Positions 48,783-58,408 of a stretch of DNA of 64,000 nt are shown here, piece by piece. The translations under genes and the position numbers were made by a program. The notes under the pieces are model-generated. The model saw only the letters and a list, made by a program, of their open reading frames with translations. It had not been told where the DNA came from and made no database searches. The stretch lies in contig JAUYAK010000117.1 of the NCBI GenBank assembly GCA_030693515.1, forward strand, positions 1 through 64,000, written 5' to 3'. The DNA is from Opitutaceae bacterium (lineage in GTDB: Bacteria; Verrucomicrobiota; Verrucomicrobiia; Opitutales; Opitutaceae). Position 1 is the stretch's first letter, and each line of letters starts with the position of its first letter.

Positions 48783-50705
48783 ATGGCCACGCTCGATCCC
48801 AAGATTCCCTCCGGCCCGCTCGCCGACAAGTGGCGCAAGCACAAGACGGACATCAAGCTCGTCAACCCCGCCAACAAGCGGAAATACGAGATCATCGTCG
48901 TCGGCGCCGGCCTCGCCGGCTCCTCGGCCGCCTCTTCGCTCGCCGACATGGGCTACAAGGTGAAGTGCTTCGTGTTCCACGACAGCCCGCGCCGCGCCCA
49001 CTCCATCGCCGCGCAGGGCGGCATCAACGCCGCCAAGAACTACCAGAACGACGGCGACAGCGTCCACCGCCTCTTCTACGACACGCTCAAGGGCGGCGAC
49101 TACCGCGCCCGCGAAGCCAACGTCCACCGCCTCGCCGAGGTCTCCGTCAACATCATCGACCAGTGCGTCGCCCAAGGCGTGCCCTTCGCGCGCGAATACG
49201 GCGGGCTCCTCGCCAACCGCTCGTTCGGCGGCGCGCAGGTCTCGCGCACCTTCTACGCCCGCGGCCAGACCGGCCAGCAGCTCCTCCTCGGCGCCTACTC
49301 CGCGCTCTCCCGAACCGTCGGCGCCGGGCTCGTCGAACTGCACACCCATTCCGAGATGCTCGATCTCGTCATCGTGGGCGGCCACGCCAAGGGCGTCATC
49401 ATCCGCCATCTCGTCACCGGCGCGATCACGCGCCACAGCGCCGACGCCGTCATCCTCGCGACCGGCGGCTACGGCAACGTCTTCAATCTCTCCACTTACG
49501 CCCGCCAGTCCAACGCGACCGCCATCTGGCGCGCCTACAAGCGCGGCGCGTGCATGGCCAACCCCTGCTACACGCAGATTCATCCGACGTGCATCCCCGT
49601 GAGCGGCGACTACCAGTCGAAGCTCACCCTCATGTCCGAGTCGCTCCGCAACGACGGCCGCATCTGGGCGCCGAAGAAAAAGGAGGACGCGAAGAAAGCC
49701 CCCGCCGATATCCCCGAGGCCGACCGCGATTATTTCCTCGAGCGGATTTATCCGAGCTTCGGCAACCTCTGCCCGCGCGACGTCGCCTCCCGCGCCGCCA
49801 AGCGTATGTGCGACGAGGGCCGCGGCGTCGGTGAGACCGGCCTCGGCGTTTATCTCGATTTCTCCGATGCCATCAAACGCCTCGGCGAAGCCGGCGTGCG
49901 CGAGCGCTACGGCAACCTCTTCGACATCTACCACGAGATCACCGCGGAGAGCGCCTACCAGCAGCCGATGCGCATCTATCCCGCCGTGCATTACACCATG
50001 GGCGGCCTCTGGGTGGACTATAACCTGATGTCGAACGTCCCCGGCCTCTTCGTCCTGGGCGAGGCGAACTTCTCCGATCACGGCGCCAACCGCCTCGGTG
50101 CGAGCGCACTCATGCAGGGCCTCGCGGACGGCTACTTCGTCATCCCCTACACGATCGGCGACTATCTCGCGGGGCAGAAACCCGGAGCGCGTCCGAGCAT
50201 CGACAGCGCGGAGTTCAAAGCTGCCGCCGACGGCCTCGCGTCTGCCACCAAGCGTTTCCTCGACACCAAGGGCAAACAGCCCGTCAGCCATTTCCACAAG
50301 CGCCTCGGCAAGATCATGTGGGACCACTGCGGCATGGCCCGCACAAAGGAGGGCCTCGAGGCCGCGTTGCAAAAACTCCCCGCGCTCCGTGAGGAATTCC
50401 ACGCGACCGTCAACGTCCCCGGCTCCGCCGACACGCTCAACCAATCCCTCGAGCAGGCCGGCCGTGTGGCCGACTTCATCGAGTTGGGCGAACTCCTGTG
50501 CCGCGACGCGCTCACGCGCGAGGAGAGCTGCGGCGGCCATTTCCGCGAGGAATACCAATACCCCGACGGCGAGTGCAAACGCGACGACGAGAAGTTCGGC
50601 CACGTCGCCGCGTGGGAATTCCAAGGAGAAGGCAAGGCCCCGCTCCGCAACACCGAGCCGCTCAACTACGAGTTCACCAAGATGAGCGTCCGCAACTACA
50701 AGTAA
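48783..50705 (+). CDS. sdhA: Succinate dehydrogenase/fumarate reductase flavoprotein subunit
   Basis: A 640-residue catalytic subunit of complex [26 protein letters not shown] is the FAD-binding Rossmann motif; [18 protein letters not shown] contains the His that carries covalent FAD. Active-site regions include [15 protein letters not shown]-type arginine segments, [18 protein letters not shown] and [20 protein letters not shown]. Length and type match the Bacteroidota/Verrucomicrobiota form. It is between sdhC and sdhB. Confidence 0.96.
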   Translation: MATLDPKIPSGPLADKWRKHKTDIKLVNPANKRKYEIIVVGAGLAGSSAASSLADMGYKVKCFVFHDSPRRAHSIAAQGGINAAKNYQNDGDSVHRLFYDTLKGGDYRAREANVHRLAEVSVNIIDQCVAQGVPFAREYGGLLANRSFGGAQVSRTFYARGQTGQQLLLGAYSALSRTVGAGLVELHTHSEMLDLVIVGGHAKGVIIRHLVTGAITRHSADAVILATGGYGNVFNLSTYARQSNATAIWRAYKRGACMANPCYTQIHPTCIPVSGDYQSKLTLMSESLRNDGRIWAPKKKEDAKKAPADIPEADRDYFLERIYPSFGNLCPRDVASRAAKRMCDEGRGVGETGLGVYLDFSDAIKRLGEAGVRERYGNLFDIYHEITAESAYQQPMRIYPAVHYTMGGLWVDYNLMSNVPGLFVLGEANFSDHGANRLGASALMQGLADGYFVIPYTIGDYLAGQKPGARPSIDSAEFKAAADGLASATKRFLDTKGKQPVSHFHKRLGKIMWDHCGMARTKEGLEAALQKLPALREEFHATVNVPGSADTLNQSLEQAGRVADFIELGELLCRDALTREESCGGHFREEYQYPDGECKRDDEKFGHVAAWEFQGEGKAPLRNTEPLNYEFTKMSVRNYK

Positions 50706-50721
50706 GCCACCCCTACCCACC

Positions 50722-51534
50722 ATGGTCGCTTCCGCCAATTCTACTCAATCCATCTCAATTACGCTCCGCGTCTGGCGGCAGGCCGGGCCGAAGGCGCCGG
50801 GCAAGTTCGTCGACTACCAGTCGGCCAACCTCAATCCCAACATGTCCTTCCTCGAGATGCTCGACGTCGTGAACGACGAGCTGACGCTGAAGGGCGAGGA
50901 GCCCATCGCGTTTGCGCACGACTGCCGCGAGGGCATCTGCGGCACCTGCTCCTGCACGATCAACGGCAAGCCGCACGGCCCCGGCAAGGGCGTCGCGACG
51001 TGCCAGGTTTACATGCGGGCGTTCCGCGACGGCGACGTGATCACCGTCGAGCCCTTCCGCGCCGAGGCGTTTCCGATCATCAAGGACCTCGTCGTCGATC
51101 GCAGCGCGTTTGACCGCATCCAGCAGGCGGGCGGCTTCATCACCGCGCGCGCCGGCTCCGCCCCCGAGGCCAACGCCCTCCCCGTGCCGAAGCCCGACGC
51201 CGATCTCGCGATGGACGCCGCCACGTGCATCGGCTGCGGTGCCTGCGTCGCCGCGTGCAAGAACGCCAGCGCGATGCTCTTCGTCGCCGCCAAGGTCGGG
51301 CACCTCGGCCTCCTCCCGCAGGGCCAGGCGGAGCGCGACAAGCGCGTGCTCGCGATGGTCTCCACGATGGATGCCGAGGGCTTCGGCAACTGCACCAACC
51401 AATACGAATGCAGCGCCGCGTGCCCCAAGCTCATCTCGCACGATTTCATCGCGCGCATGAATCGCGACTACCTCGGCGCCACCGTCCGCGCCGCCTTCAA
51501 GCCGGAGTCGATGGCCTCCGGCGGCGGCGCCTGA
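50722..51534 (+). CDS. sdhB: Succinate dehydrogenase/fumarate reductase iron-sulfur subunit
   Basis: A 270-residue electron-transfer subunit. The N-terminal domain holds the [2Fe-2S] ligands in [17 protein letters not shown] and GVATC; the C-terminal domain has [13 protein letters not shown] for [4Fe-4S] and further cysteines in [15 protein letters not shown] for [3Fe-4S]. It passes electrons from FAD to cytochrome b. It lies 16 bases after sdhA and closes the operon, facing the convergent transporter gene. Confidence 0.96.
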   Translation: MVASANSTQSISITLRVWRQAGPKAPGKFVDYQSANLNPNMSFLEMLDVVNDELTLKGEEPIAFAHDCREGICGTCSCTINGKPHGPGKGVATCQVYMRAFRDGDVITVEPFRAEAFPIIKDLVVDRSAFDRIQQAGGFITARAGSAPEANALPVPKPDADLAMDAATCIGCGACVAACKNASAMLFVAAKVGHLGLLPQGQAERDKRVLAMVSTMDAEGFGNCTNQYECSAACPKLISHDFIARMNRDYLGATVRAAFKPESMASGGGA

Positions 51535-51542
51535 ACGCCACG

Positions 51543-53084
51543 CTACTTCGCGAGGAACAGCGGCGCGCCCGGGCCCATGGGCCAGCCTGCCGCAATCCAC
51601 AGGATCAGCAGCGCCGTCCACGCGATCAGAAACGCGATCGAATAAGGCAGCATCGTCGCGACCAAAGTGCCGATGCCGGCCTTGGGATCGTAGCGGTTCA
51701 CAAACGTCAGAATCAGCGGAAAGTAGCTCAGCAGCGGGGTGATGATGTTGGTGCAGCTGTCGCCCACGCGGAACGCCCCCTGCACGAGCTCCGGCGAAAA
51801 CCCGATGAGCATGAACATCGGGACAAAGACCGGCGCGAGCAGCGCCCATTTGGCCGAGGCGCTCGAGATGAGGATGTTCACCAGTGCCGCGAAAATCACC
51901 AGCGCCACCATGAGCAGCGTCGGCTGGTTCTGGAGGTTCAGGTGTTGGATAAATTCAGCGCCCTTCACCGCTGTGATCACGCCGAGGTTGGTCCAGTTGA
52001 AATAGGAGATGAACTGCGCCGCGAAGAACGCCAGGACGATGAACGAGGCCATCGTCTTCATCGTCGCCGTCATGCCGTTCATCACATCGTGGTCGTTCTT
52101 GAACGTCCCGGCCGCGAAACCATAGGCCAGTCCCGGCAGCAGGCCGTAGAGAAAGATAAACGTCACCAAGCCTTGCATGAACGCCGTCTTCGCAAACGAA
52201 CCGTCCGCCGGATTGACGAGAAACCCTTTTTCCGGAAGCACCCCCCAAAGCACGGCGCCGGTGAGCGCGAGCGTCACGCACCCCGCCAGCCACAGGCCGC
52301 GGCGCTCGCGCGCGGCGAGCGGGGATAGCGGCTCGCGTTTGGCATCGCCCGTGTAGTCGCCGAGTCGCGGCGCCACGATTTTTTCCGTCACCCACGTGCC
52401 CACGATGGTGATCATGAACGTGGAGACCGCCATGAAGTAGTAGTTAGCCGTCGCCGCCACCGCATACTGCGGGTTGATCAGCTGCGCCGCCGCCTGCGTC
52501 AGGCCCGCGAGCAGCGCATCGACGGAACCGAGCAGGAGATTCGCGCTGTAGCCGCCCGAGACGCCGGCAAACGCCGCCGCGAGCCCCAGCACCGGATGCC
52601 GCCCAATCGCGTGGTAGAGGGCGGCGGCGAGCGGCGTGAGCATCACGTAGCCCACCTCGCTCCCGGCATTCGACATCACGCCCGCAAACACCACCATCGG
52701 CGTGATCCACCGGCGCGGCGCCGCGAGCACAAACAGCCGCAGGCACGCCCCGATCAGGCCCGACACCTCCGCGATGCCCAGGCCCAGCAGACACATCAGC
52801 GAGATGCCGAGCGGCGGGTAACCGAGGAAGTTCTTCACCGCGTCGGTGATCATCCGCTGCACGCCCTCGATCGAAAGGAGGTTGACGACGTTCACGACCT
52901 TGCCGGACGCCGGATTCGTCACACTCACCCCGGCCCCGTGCAGCACCCACGACAGCACCACCACGATCAGCCCGAGCCCGACAAAAAGCGTGGCGGGATG
53001 AGGCAGGGCGTTGCCCGCCCGTTCGACTTGGCCGAGGAAACGCTGGAACCAGGAGCGCGGTGCGGCGGGGGAAGCTGGAATCAT
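51543..53084 (-). CDS. AbgT family transporter
   Basis: ATG at 53084 gives 513 residues of the AbgT (p-aminobenzoyl-glutamate transporter/antibiotic efflux) family, with about eleven helices and two hairpin loops. Family segments: NALPHPATLFVGLGLIVVVLS, YPPLGISLMCLLGLGIAE, NAGSEVGYVMLTPLAAALY, FAGVSGGYSANLLLG, SASAKWALLAPVFVPMFML and ELVQGAFRVGDSCTNIITPL. Members move folate catabolites or export sulfonamides. It is tandem with, and clearly paralogous to, the next gene upstream. Confidence 0.93.
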   Translation of the reverse strand: MIPASPAAPRSWFQRFLGQVERAGNALPHPATLFVGLGLIVVVLSWVLHGAGVSVTNPASGKVVNVVNLLSIEGVQRMITDAVKNFLGYPPLGISLMCLLGLGIAEVSGLIGACLRLFVLAAPRRWITPMVVFAGVMSNAGSEVGYVMLTPLAAALYHAIGRHPVLGLAAAFAGVSGGYSANLLLGSVDALLAGLTQAAAQLINPQYAVAATANYYFMAVSTFMITIVGTWVTEKIVAPRLGDYTGDAKREPLSPLAARERRGLWLAGCVTLALTGAVLWGVLPEKGFLVNPADGSFAKTAFMQGLVTFIFLYGLLPGLAYGFAAGTFKNDHDVMNGMTATMKTMASFIVLAFFAAQFISYFNWTNLGVITAVKGAEFIQHLNLQNQPTLLMVALVIFAALVNILISSASAKWALLAPVFVPMFMLIGFSPELVQGAFRVGDSCTNIITPLLSYFPLILTFVNRYDPKAGIGTLVATMLPYSIAFLIAWTALLILWIAAGWPMGPGAPLFLAK

Positions 53085-53101
53085 GGGGAAAATCTCCGGA
53101 T

Positions 53102-54637
53102 TCACCGCGCGATGGTCAGGCCGGCGCCCGGGCCCATCGGCAGGCCGAGCGCAATCCACCCGATCAGCATCGCGGTCCAGGCGACAATGAACGCCAGCGA
53201 ATAGGGCAGCATCGTCGCGATCATTGTGCCGATGCCCGTGTGCTTCGCGTAGCGGCCGGCAAAGGTGAGAACGAGCGGGAAATACGGCATGAGCGGCGTG
53301 ATGATGTTCGTGCAGCTGTCGCCTACGCGGTAGGAGCCTTGCACGAGTTCCGGCGACTAACCGAGCAGCATGAACATCGGCACGAAGATTGGCGCCATCA
53401 ATGTCCACTTCGCCGAGGCGCTGCCGATCACGAGGTTGACGAACGCGGTCAGCAGCACGAGGGCGACCATGAGCAGCACCGGGCTGTCCTGGAGGCCGAG
53501 GGATTTGATGCCCTCGGCTCCTTTGATCGCGAGCACGGTGCCGAGGTTGGACCAGTTGAAATACGCGAGGAATTGCGCCGCGAAGAACGCCATCACGATG
53601 TAGGAGGCCATCGTGGCCATCGAGGCATCCATCCCGCGAATCACATCGTGGTCGTTCCGGATGGTGCGCGCGCCGAGGCCGTAGCCGAGGCCGGCCATCA
53701 GCCCCGCCAGGAAGATGAAGAAGATCATCCCCCGCATGAAATAAGAGCCGAGGAACGTGGGATTCTTGGGATCGAGCAGAAAGCCGTCCTTGGGCAAAAC
53801 GCCGGCGAGCACCACGGCGGCGACCGCCAGGACAGCGGTCAGCGACCACCACAGGCCCCGCTGTTCGAGCGCGGTGAGCGGCGCGAGTTCCTCCCGCGGC
53901 GCATCCCCCGTGTAGGCGCCGAGCCGCGGCTCGACGATTCGCTCCGTCACCCAGGTGCCCACCGCCACGAGCAGGAACGTCGCGACGACGAGAAAATAAT
54001 AGTTGGCCGTCGGATGGACCACGACGCCGGGCTTCACCACCGCGGCCGAGGCCTGCGTGATGCCCGCGAGCAACGGGTCGATGGTGCCGAGCAGGAGGTT
54101 GGCGCTGAAACCGCCGGACACCCCGGCAAAGGCCGCCGCGAGCCCCGCCATCGGGTGCCGCCCGACAGTGTGGAAAATCGCCGCGCCCAGCGGAATCATC
54201 AGGACGTAGCCCACGTCGCCACCCGAGTGCGACATGATGCCGCCGAAGATCACGATCGGCGCCAGCAGCCGCCGCGGCGCCGCCAGCACGATCAGGCGCA
54301 GGAGCGCCGCGATCAGGCCCGTGCGCTCGGCCACGGCGATGCCGATGAGCGTCGTGAGCACGGTGCCGAGCGGCGGAAAGCCCACGAAGTTGGGCACCAC
54401 GTTGACCAGCATCCGGTGCAGGCCGTCGATGGTGAACAGATTCACGATCGCGATGGCCTGGCCGTTGGCCGGATGCACGACCGCGACGCCGGCGGAGCCC
54501 AGCCAGGCCGAGAGCAGCACGATCACGAGCGCGAGGCCGGCGAAAAGCGTGGCGGGATTCGGCAGGATATTGCCGACGCGTTCGATCAGATTCAGGAAAC
54601 GCTGGAACAACGAAGTGCGGGGCGGGGCTTCGGCCAT
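53102..54637 (-). pseudogene. AbgT family transporter, interrupted by in-frame amber codon
   Basis: From ATG 54637 the frame is open for 426 codons, then TAG at 53357-53359 (codon 427), then open again to the natural stop, a total of 511 sense codons. The paralog 51543-53084 has Phe at the same place (MLIGFSPELVQG against MLLG-stop-SPELVQG). Everything else, including the GDSCTNIITPL pore segment after the stop, is intact. A truncated product would lack the last two helices. It may be a very young pseudogene, a sequence error, or a read-through gene. Confidence 0.88.
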
Positions 54638-54682
54638 GCCCCGACTACCACCGCAGCCACCCACCGGCGTCAATGCCGGGCG

Positions 54683-54835
54683 TCAAAACACGGAAAGCGC
54701 CCGGGCGCTCTCAACCGCCACCCAAGCTCCGCCTGCGAGCAGCGCTGCTCGCAAGAGATTCTTAACCGTCCGGCGGCCTTGGAGCACGGCGTCGCGGAGA
54801 TCGGTGTTGAACCGGCGGCGGTTGTGCCCGGCCAT
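54683..54835 (-). CDS. Small basic protein with one hydrophobic helix (50 aa)
   Basis: ATG at 54835 opens MAGHNRRRFNTDLRDAVLQG followed by a hydrophobic segment LLRAALLAGGAWVAVESARAL. An Arg-rich start and single helix suit a small inner-membrane protein, but codon evidence is thin. It lies upstream of the broken transporter on the same strand and is divergent from lysA. No function can be offered. The 200 bases from here to lysA contain no other gene. Confidence 0.35.
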   Translation of the reverse strand: MAGHNRRRFNTDLRDAVLQGRRTVKNLLRAALLAGGAWVAVESARALSVF

Positions 54836-55036
54836 GAAGCTGGATAGACGCGCGGCCTTGAGTGACTCGGAAGACACACGTCGGCGGCCCCTTGGCAGGG
54901 GCAGAAGACGGCAGAGGTTGGCGAGCACGCGCAGCACAATCCATAAACGACACTTTGAGGTGGTTTTCTCAATGAGAAAGCCGCTACCGTCGCACCTTTC
55001 ACGCCAGTTTATCGGCCGCATTATTTCCCGACCCTC

Positions 55037-56341
55037 ATGCATCACTTCCACTACTCCGGTTCCAGCCTGCACTGCGAATCCGTCGACCTCGCGGGCGTCG
55101 CCAAGCTCTACGGCACGCCCACCTACGTTTACAGCGCGGCGACGATGGCCGACAACTACTCGCGCCTCCAGCGCGGGCTCGCCGGGCTCGACGCGCAGCC
55201 CTGCTACGCGATGAAGGCCAACTCCAATATCGCGATCCTCCGCCACTTCGCGAACCTCGGCGCGGGCTTCGACCTCGTGAGCGGCGGCGAGATTCGCCGC
55301 GTGCTCGCCGCCGGTGCCCATGTGAAGACGAGCGTCTTTGCCGGCGTCGGCAAGACCGAGGCCGAGATCAAGCTGGCGCTGGAAAACGGCATCTTCTCCT
55401 TCCACGTCGAGAGCGAGCCCGAGCTGGCCCGCATCAACCACGTCGCCGGCAAGCTCGGCGTGAAAGCCCCCATCGCCATCCGCGTGAATCCTGACGTGGA
55501 CGCCCACACCCACGCCAAGATCACCACCGGCAAGAGCGACAACAAGTTCGGCATCCCGCTCAAGCACGCCGCCGCCGCCTACGAGGCCGCCGCGAAATAC
55601 CCCCACCTTCAGATCAAGGGCGTGCAGATGCACATCGGCTCGCAGCTCACCTCCGTCGCGCCGTTCGTCGAGGCGGTGGAGAAAGTCGGCCCATTTGCCG
55701 CCGAGCTGAAGGCGAAATACGGCATCACCTACTTCTCCATCGGCGGCGGCATGGGCATCATCTACAAGGACGCCCTCGCCAGCGGCCAGCAGGCTTGGTG
55801 GGACGCCCAGCCCGCCGACCAGCGCCCACTCACTCCCGAGACCTACGGCGCGGCCCTCGTGCCGCGGCTCAAGCCCCTCGGCCTGAAAATCCTCCTCGAG
55901 CACGGCCGCTTCATGGTCGGCAACTCCGGCGTGCTCGTCGCCCGCGTCGAGCACCTCAAGCGCGGCGCCGGGAAAAACTTCCTCGTCGTCGATGCCGCGA
56001 TGAACGACCTCGTGCGCCCCGCCATGTATGACAGCTACCACGAGATCGTGCCGCTGCACCGCGACTCCTCGCGCCGCGCGCTGGTGGCCGACATCGTCGG
56101 CCCCATCTGCGAGAGCGGCGACTGCTTCGCCAAGGACCGCCAGCTCCAGGAACTGGGCGAGGGCGAGCTTCTCGCCTTCATGAGCGCCGGCGCCTACGGC
56201 TACACGATGGCCAGCCGCTACAACACCCGCGGCATGGCCGCCGAGGTGCTGGTCAACGGCGGCAAGTTCGAACTCATCAACACCCGCGAAACCTTCGAGC
56301 AGATGATCGCCGGTGAGAAGGTGCCGGCGTTTCTGAAGTAG
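55037..56341 (+). CDS. lysA: Diaminopimelate decarboxylase
   Basis: A 434-residue PLP enzyme, last step of lysine synthesis. PLP lysine in PCYAMKANSNIAILR (about residue 60), GFDLVSGGEIRRVLAAG, KFGIPLKH, MHIGSQLTSVAPF, SIGGGMGI, EHGRFMVGNSGVL and IVGPICESGDCFAKDR with the active-site Cys from the partner subunit. All expected catalytic residues appear present. It is followed by 96 bases with a CCGTGTATTCCGTGTGTTCC phrase and then gpsA. Confidence 0.96.
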   Translation: MHHFHYSGSSLHCESVDLAGVAKLYGTPTYVYSAATMADNYSRLQRGLAGLDAQPCYAMKANSNIAILRHFANLGAGFDLVSGGEIRRVLAAGAHVKTSVFAGVGKTEAEIKLALENGIFSFHVESEPELARINHVAGKLGVKAPIAIRVNPDVDAHTHAKITTGKSDNKFGIPLKHAAAAYEAAAKYPHLQIKGVQMHIGSQLTSVAPFVEAVEKVGPFAAELKAKYGITYFSIGGGMGIIYKDALASGQQAWWDAQPADQRPLTPETYGAALVPRLKPLGLKILLEHGRFMVGNSGVLVARVEHLKRGAGKNFLVVDAAMNDLVRPAMYDSYHEIVPLHRDSSRRALVADIVGPICESGDCFAKDRQLQELGEGELLAFMSAGAYGYTMASRYNTRGMAAEVLVNGGKFELINTRETFEQMIAGEKVPAFLK

Positions 56342-56437
56342 GAGACTTTGTCCGCGAGACCCGCGGAATACAGGAAGCACGAGCGGTCAGCGTCTTTTTC
56401 CGTGTATTCCGTGTGTTCCGTGGGCAAATAGTTCTCC

Positions 56438-57427
56438 ATGAATTTCGCCGTCATCGGTGCGGGCGCGTGGGGCACGGCGTTTGCCCTGCACTTGGCGCGC
56501 CTCGGCCGGGGCGTCACCCTCGTGCCGCGCCGCGAGGCCCACGCCACCGAGCTGATCGCCCGGCGTGAAAATGCCGACTACCTCCCTGGGATCCCGCTGC
56601 CACCCGCGATCCGCATCACCGCCGATCTCGCGGCGGCAACCGCGGCGGCCGATGTCATCTTGCTCGCCTGCCCCGCGCAGGCCCTGCGCGAGACCTGCGC
56701 GCGCGTGGGCGCCGCCAAAATGGTCGTAAGCCTGGCCAAGGGTCTCGAAGTCGGCACGCACCTGCGTCCCTCCGAGGTGATTGCGGCCACGCTGCCGGAC
56801 GCCGCCGCGGGCGCACTCACGGGGCCGACCAACGCCCTCGGTGTCGCCCGCGGCGACCCTTCCGCCATGGTGCTCGCGACGGCCGGGACCGGCGCGGAGG
56901 CCCTGCAGGCCGCGCTCAGCGGGCCGGCCCTGCGCATCTACACCAGCGACGATCTCGCCGGCGTGGAATTCGGCGGCTGCCTGAAAAACATCTACGCGAT
57001 CGCGGCCGGCTGCAGCGACGGCCTCAAGCTCGGCGACAACACCAAGGCCGCCCTCCTCACCCGCGCGCTCGCCGAGATGGTGCGCGTGGGCGCGGCGCTC
57101 GGCGCGCGCGCGGAGACGTTCTACGGCCTCAGCGGCTTCGGCGATCTCGTTGCCACCTGCTACGGCGGCTGGAGTCGCAACCGGGAGTTCGGCCAGCACA
57201 TTGGCGAAGGCCGGAGCGTGGCCGAGCTGCTCGCCGGTCGTCGCACGGTCGTCGAAGGCTACAAGACCGCCGAATCCTTCGCCGAGCTGTGCGCGCAGCG
57301 CCAAATCGACGCCCCGATTCTGCGCGAGGTGCGCGCCATCCTCGTCGAAGGCAAGAAACCCGCCTCCGCCCTCGCCGCCCTGATGTCGCGCGAGCTGAAG
57401 CGCGAGCACGCCACCGCCCCGCGATGA
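56438..57427 (+). CDS. gpsA: Glycerol-3-phosphate dehydrogenase, NAD(P)-dependent
   Basis: A 329-residue enzyme making glycerol-3-phosphate for phospholipids. FAVIGAGAWGTAFALHLAR is the NAD(P) site, SLAKGLEVGTHLRPSEV and GPTNALGVARG follow, and the catalytic lysine is in GGCLKNIYAIAAGCSDGL. YGLSGFGDLVATCYGGWSRNREFG is the family C-terminal signature. Its stop overlaps the ribokinase start by four bases (ATGA). Confidence 0.95.
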   Translation: MNFAVIGAGAWGTAFALHLARLGRGVTLVPRREAHATELIARRENADYLPGIPLPPAIRITADLAAATAAADVILLACPAQALRETCARVGAAKMVVSLAKGLEVGTHLRPSEVIAATLPDAAAGALTGPTNALGVARGDPSAMVLATAGTGAEALQAALSGPALRIYTSDDLAGVEFGGCLKNIYAIAAGCSDGLKLGDNTKAALLTRALAEMVRVGAALGARAETFYGLSGFGDLVATCYGGWSRNREFGQHIGEGRSVAELLAGRRTVVEGYKTAESFAELCAQRQIDAPILREVRAILVEGKKPASALAALMSRELKREHATAPR

Positions 57428-58344
57428 GCCCGGCCGCGGGAGGCGTCGCCGTCTTCGGCAGCCTCAACCTTGATCTCTGCCTGGAGGTGCCGGCGCTGCC
57501 GCGCCCGGGACACACCGTGATCGCCACCCGCGCGCAACGGCAGTTTGGCGGCAAGGGCGCCAATCAAGCCGTGGCGGCCGCCCGCCAAGGCGCGCGTGTG
57601 ACGATGGTCGGCGCGATCGGCGACGACGCCGCGGGTCAGGCCTACCGGGCGCACCTCGCGCGCGAAGGTATCACCCTTGATGCCCTCGCGACCGTGGGCG
57701 GCGCGGCCACGGGCACCGCGCACATCTGCGTCGATCCCCAGGGCGAAAACCAAATCGCGGTCGATCCGGGAGCCAACGCCCGTCTCACGACCGCGGCCCT
57801 CGTCCACGCCCTGTCCGGCGCCGCGGTGCTGCTCACCCAGCTCGAGTGCCCGTTGGCGGAGACCGTGCGAGCGCTCCAGCTCGCAAGCGCCGCGGGCGTT
57901 CGCACCCTGCTCAACGCCGCCCCCGCCGCGGCCGATTTCCCGTGGGGCACCCTGGCGATCGACACCATGATCGTAAACGAGCACGAGTGCCGTGAGTGCT
58001 TTGCCCACCCGCCGGCCGCGATGTCGAGCTGGTCGGCCCCGCAACGCCGCGCATTTTTCACCACCCACCGAATCAGCCATCTGATCGTGACCCAGGGCGC
58101 GGAGCCAACGCTCTTCTTCCGTCCGGAGACCGTGACATCGGTGCCGACCCATCCCGTGCAACCACGCGACACCGTCGGCGCAGGCGACACCTTCTGCGGC
58201 GCGCTCGCGGCGGAACTCGCCGCGGGCCGCGACTGGCCGGCCGCATTGCGCTACGCCAACATCGCCGCCGCGCTCTCCACGCTCGCGGTCGGCGCGCAGA
58301 CCGCGATGCCGCTCCGCGCCGAGGTCGACGCCGTGCTGCGGTAG
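57424..58344 (+). CDS. rbsK: Ribokinase (PfkB family)
   Basis: A 306-residue sugar kinase. VFGSLNLDLCLEVPALPRPG opens it, RQFGGKGANQAVAAARQGA is the sugar-binding N-terminal PfkB signature, NEHECRECF the NE motif, and DTVGAGDTFCGALAAEL contains the catalytic Asp and anion hole. ATP-dependent phosphorylation of ribose is likely, though other pentoses or nucleosides are possible. It is translationally coupled to gpsA. Its TAG stop is formed by the edge of a GTAGGGCG palindrome. Confidence 0.88.
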   Translation: MSPAAGGVAVFGSLNLDLCLEVPALPRPGHTVIATRAQRQFGGKGANQAVAAARQGARVTMVGAIGDDAAGQAYRAHLAREGITLDALATVGGAATGTAHICVDPQGENQIAVDPGANARLTTAALVHALSGAAVLLTQLECPLAETVRALQLASAAGVRTLLNAAPAAADFPWGTLAIDTMIVNEHECRECFAHPPAAMSSWSAPQRRAFFTTHRISHLIVTQGAEPTLFFRPETVTSVPTHPVQPRDTVGAGDTFCGALAAELAAGRDWPAALRYANIAAALSTLAVGAQTAMPLRAEVDAVLR

Positions 58345-58408
58345 GGCGCGGACCGTTCCGCGCCCCTCGATTCCCCGATCCGGCGGCGAGCGGAGTCGCC
58401 GCCCTGCC
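58341..58408. repeat. Two palindromes, GGCGCGGACC and GGCGGCGAGC types
   Basis: GTAGGGCGCGGACCGTTCCG...CCTC at 58341-58368 and GGCGGCGAGCGGAGTCGC...TGCC at 58382-58408, filling the gap between convergent genes. The left edge provides the ribokinase stop codon at 58342-58344. Confidence 0.83.

Noticed and set aside
48573-50738. 721-codon open frame on the minus strand
   Set aside because: It is antisense to sdhA, whose motifs are unmistakable; high GC content leaves long antisense frames open.
53060-54847. 595-codon plus-strand frame over the second AbgT gene
   Set aside because: The translation is low-complexity, rich in Arg, His and Glu, with no domain, and is antisense to a recognisable transporter.
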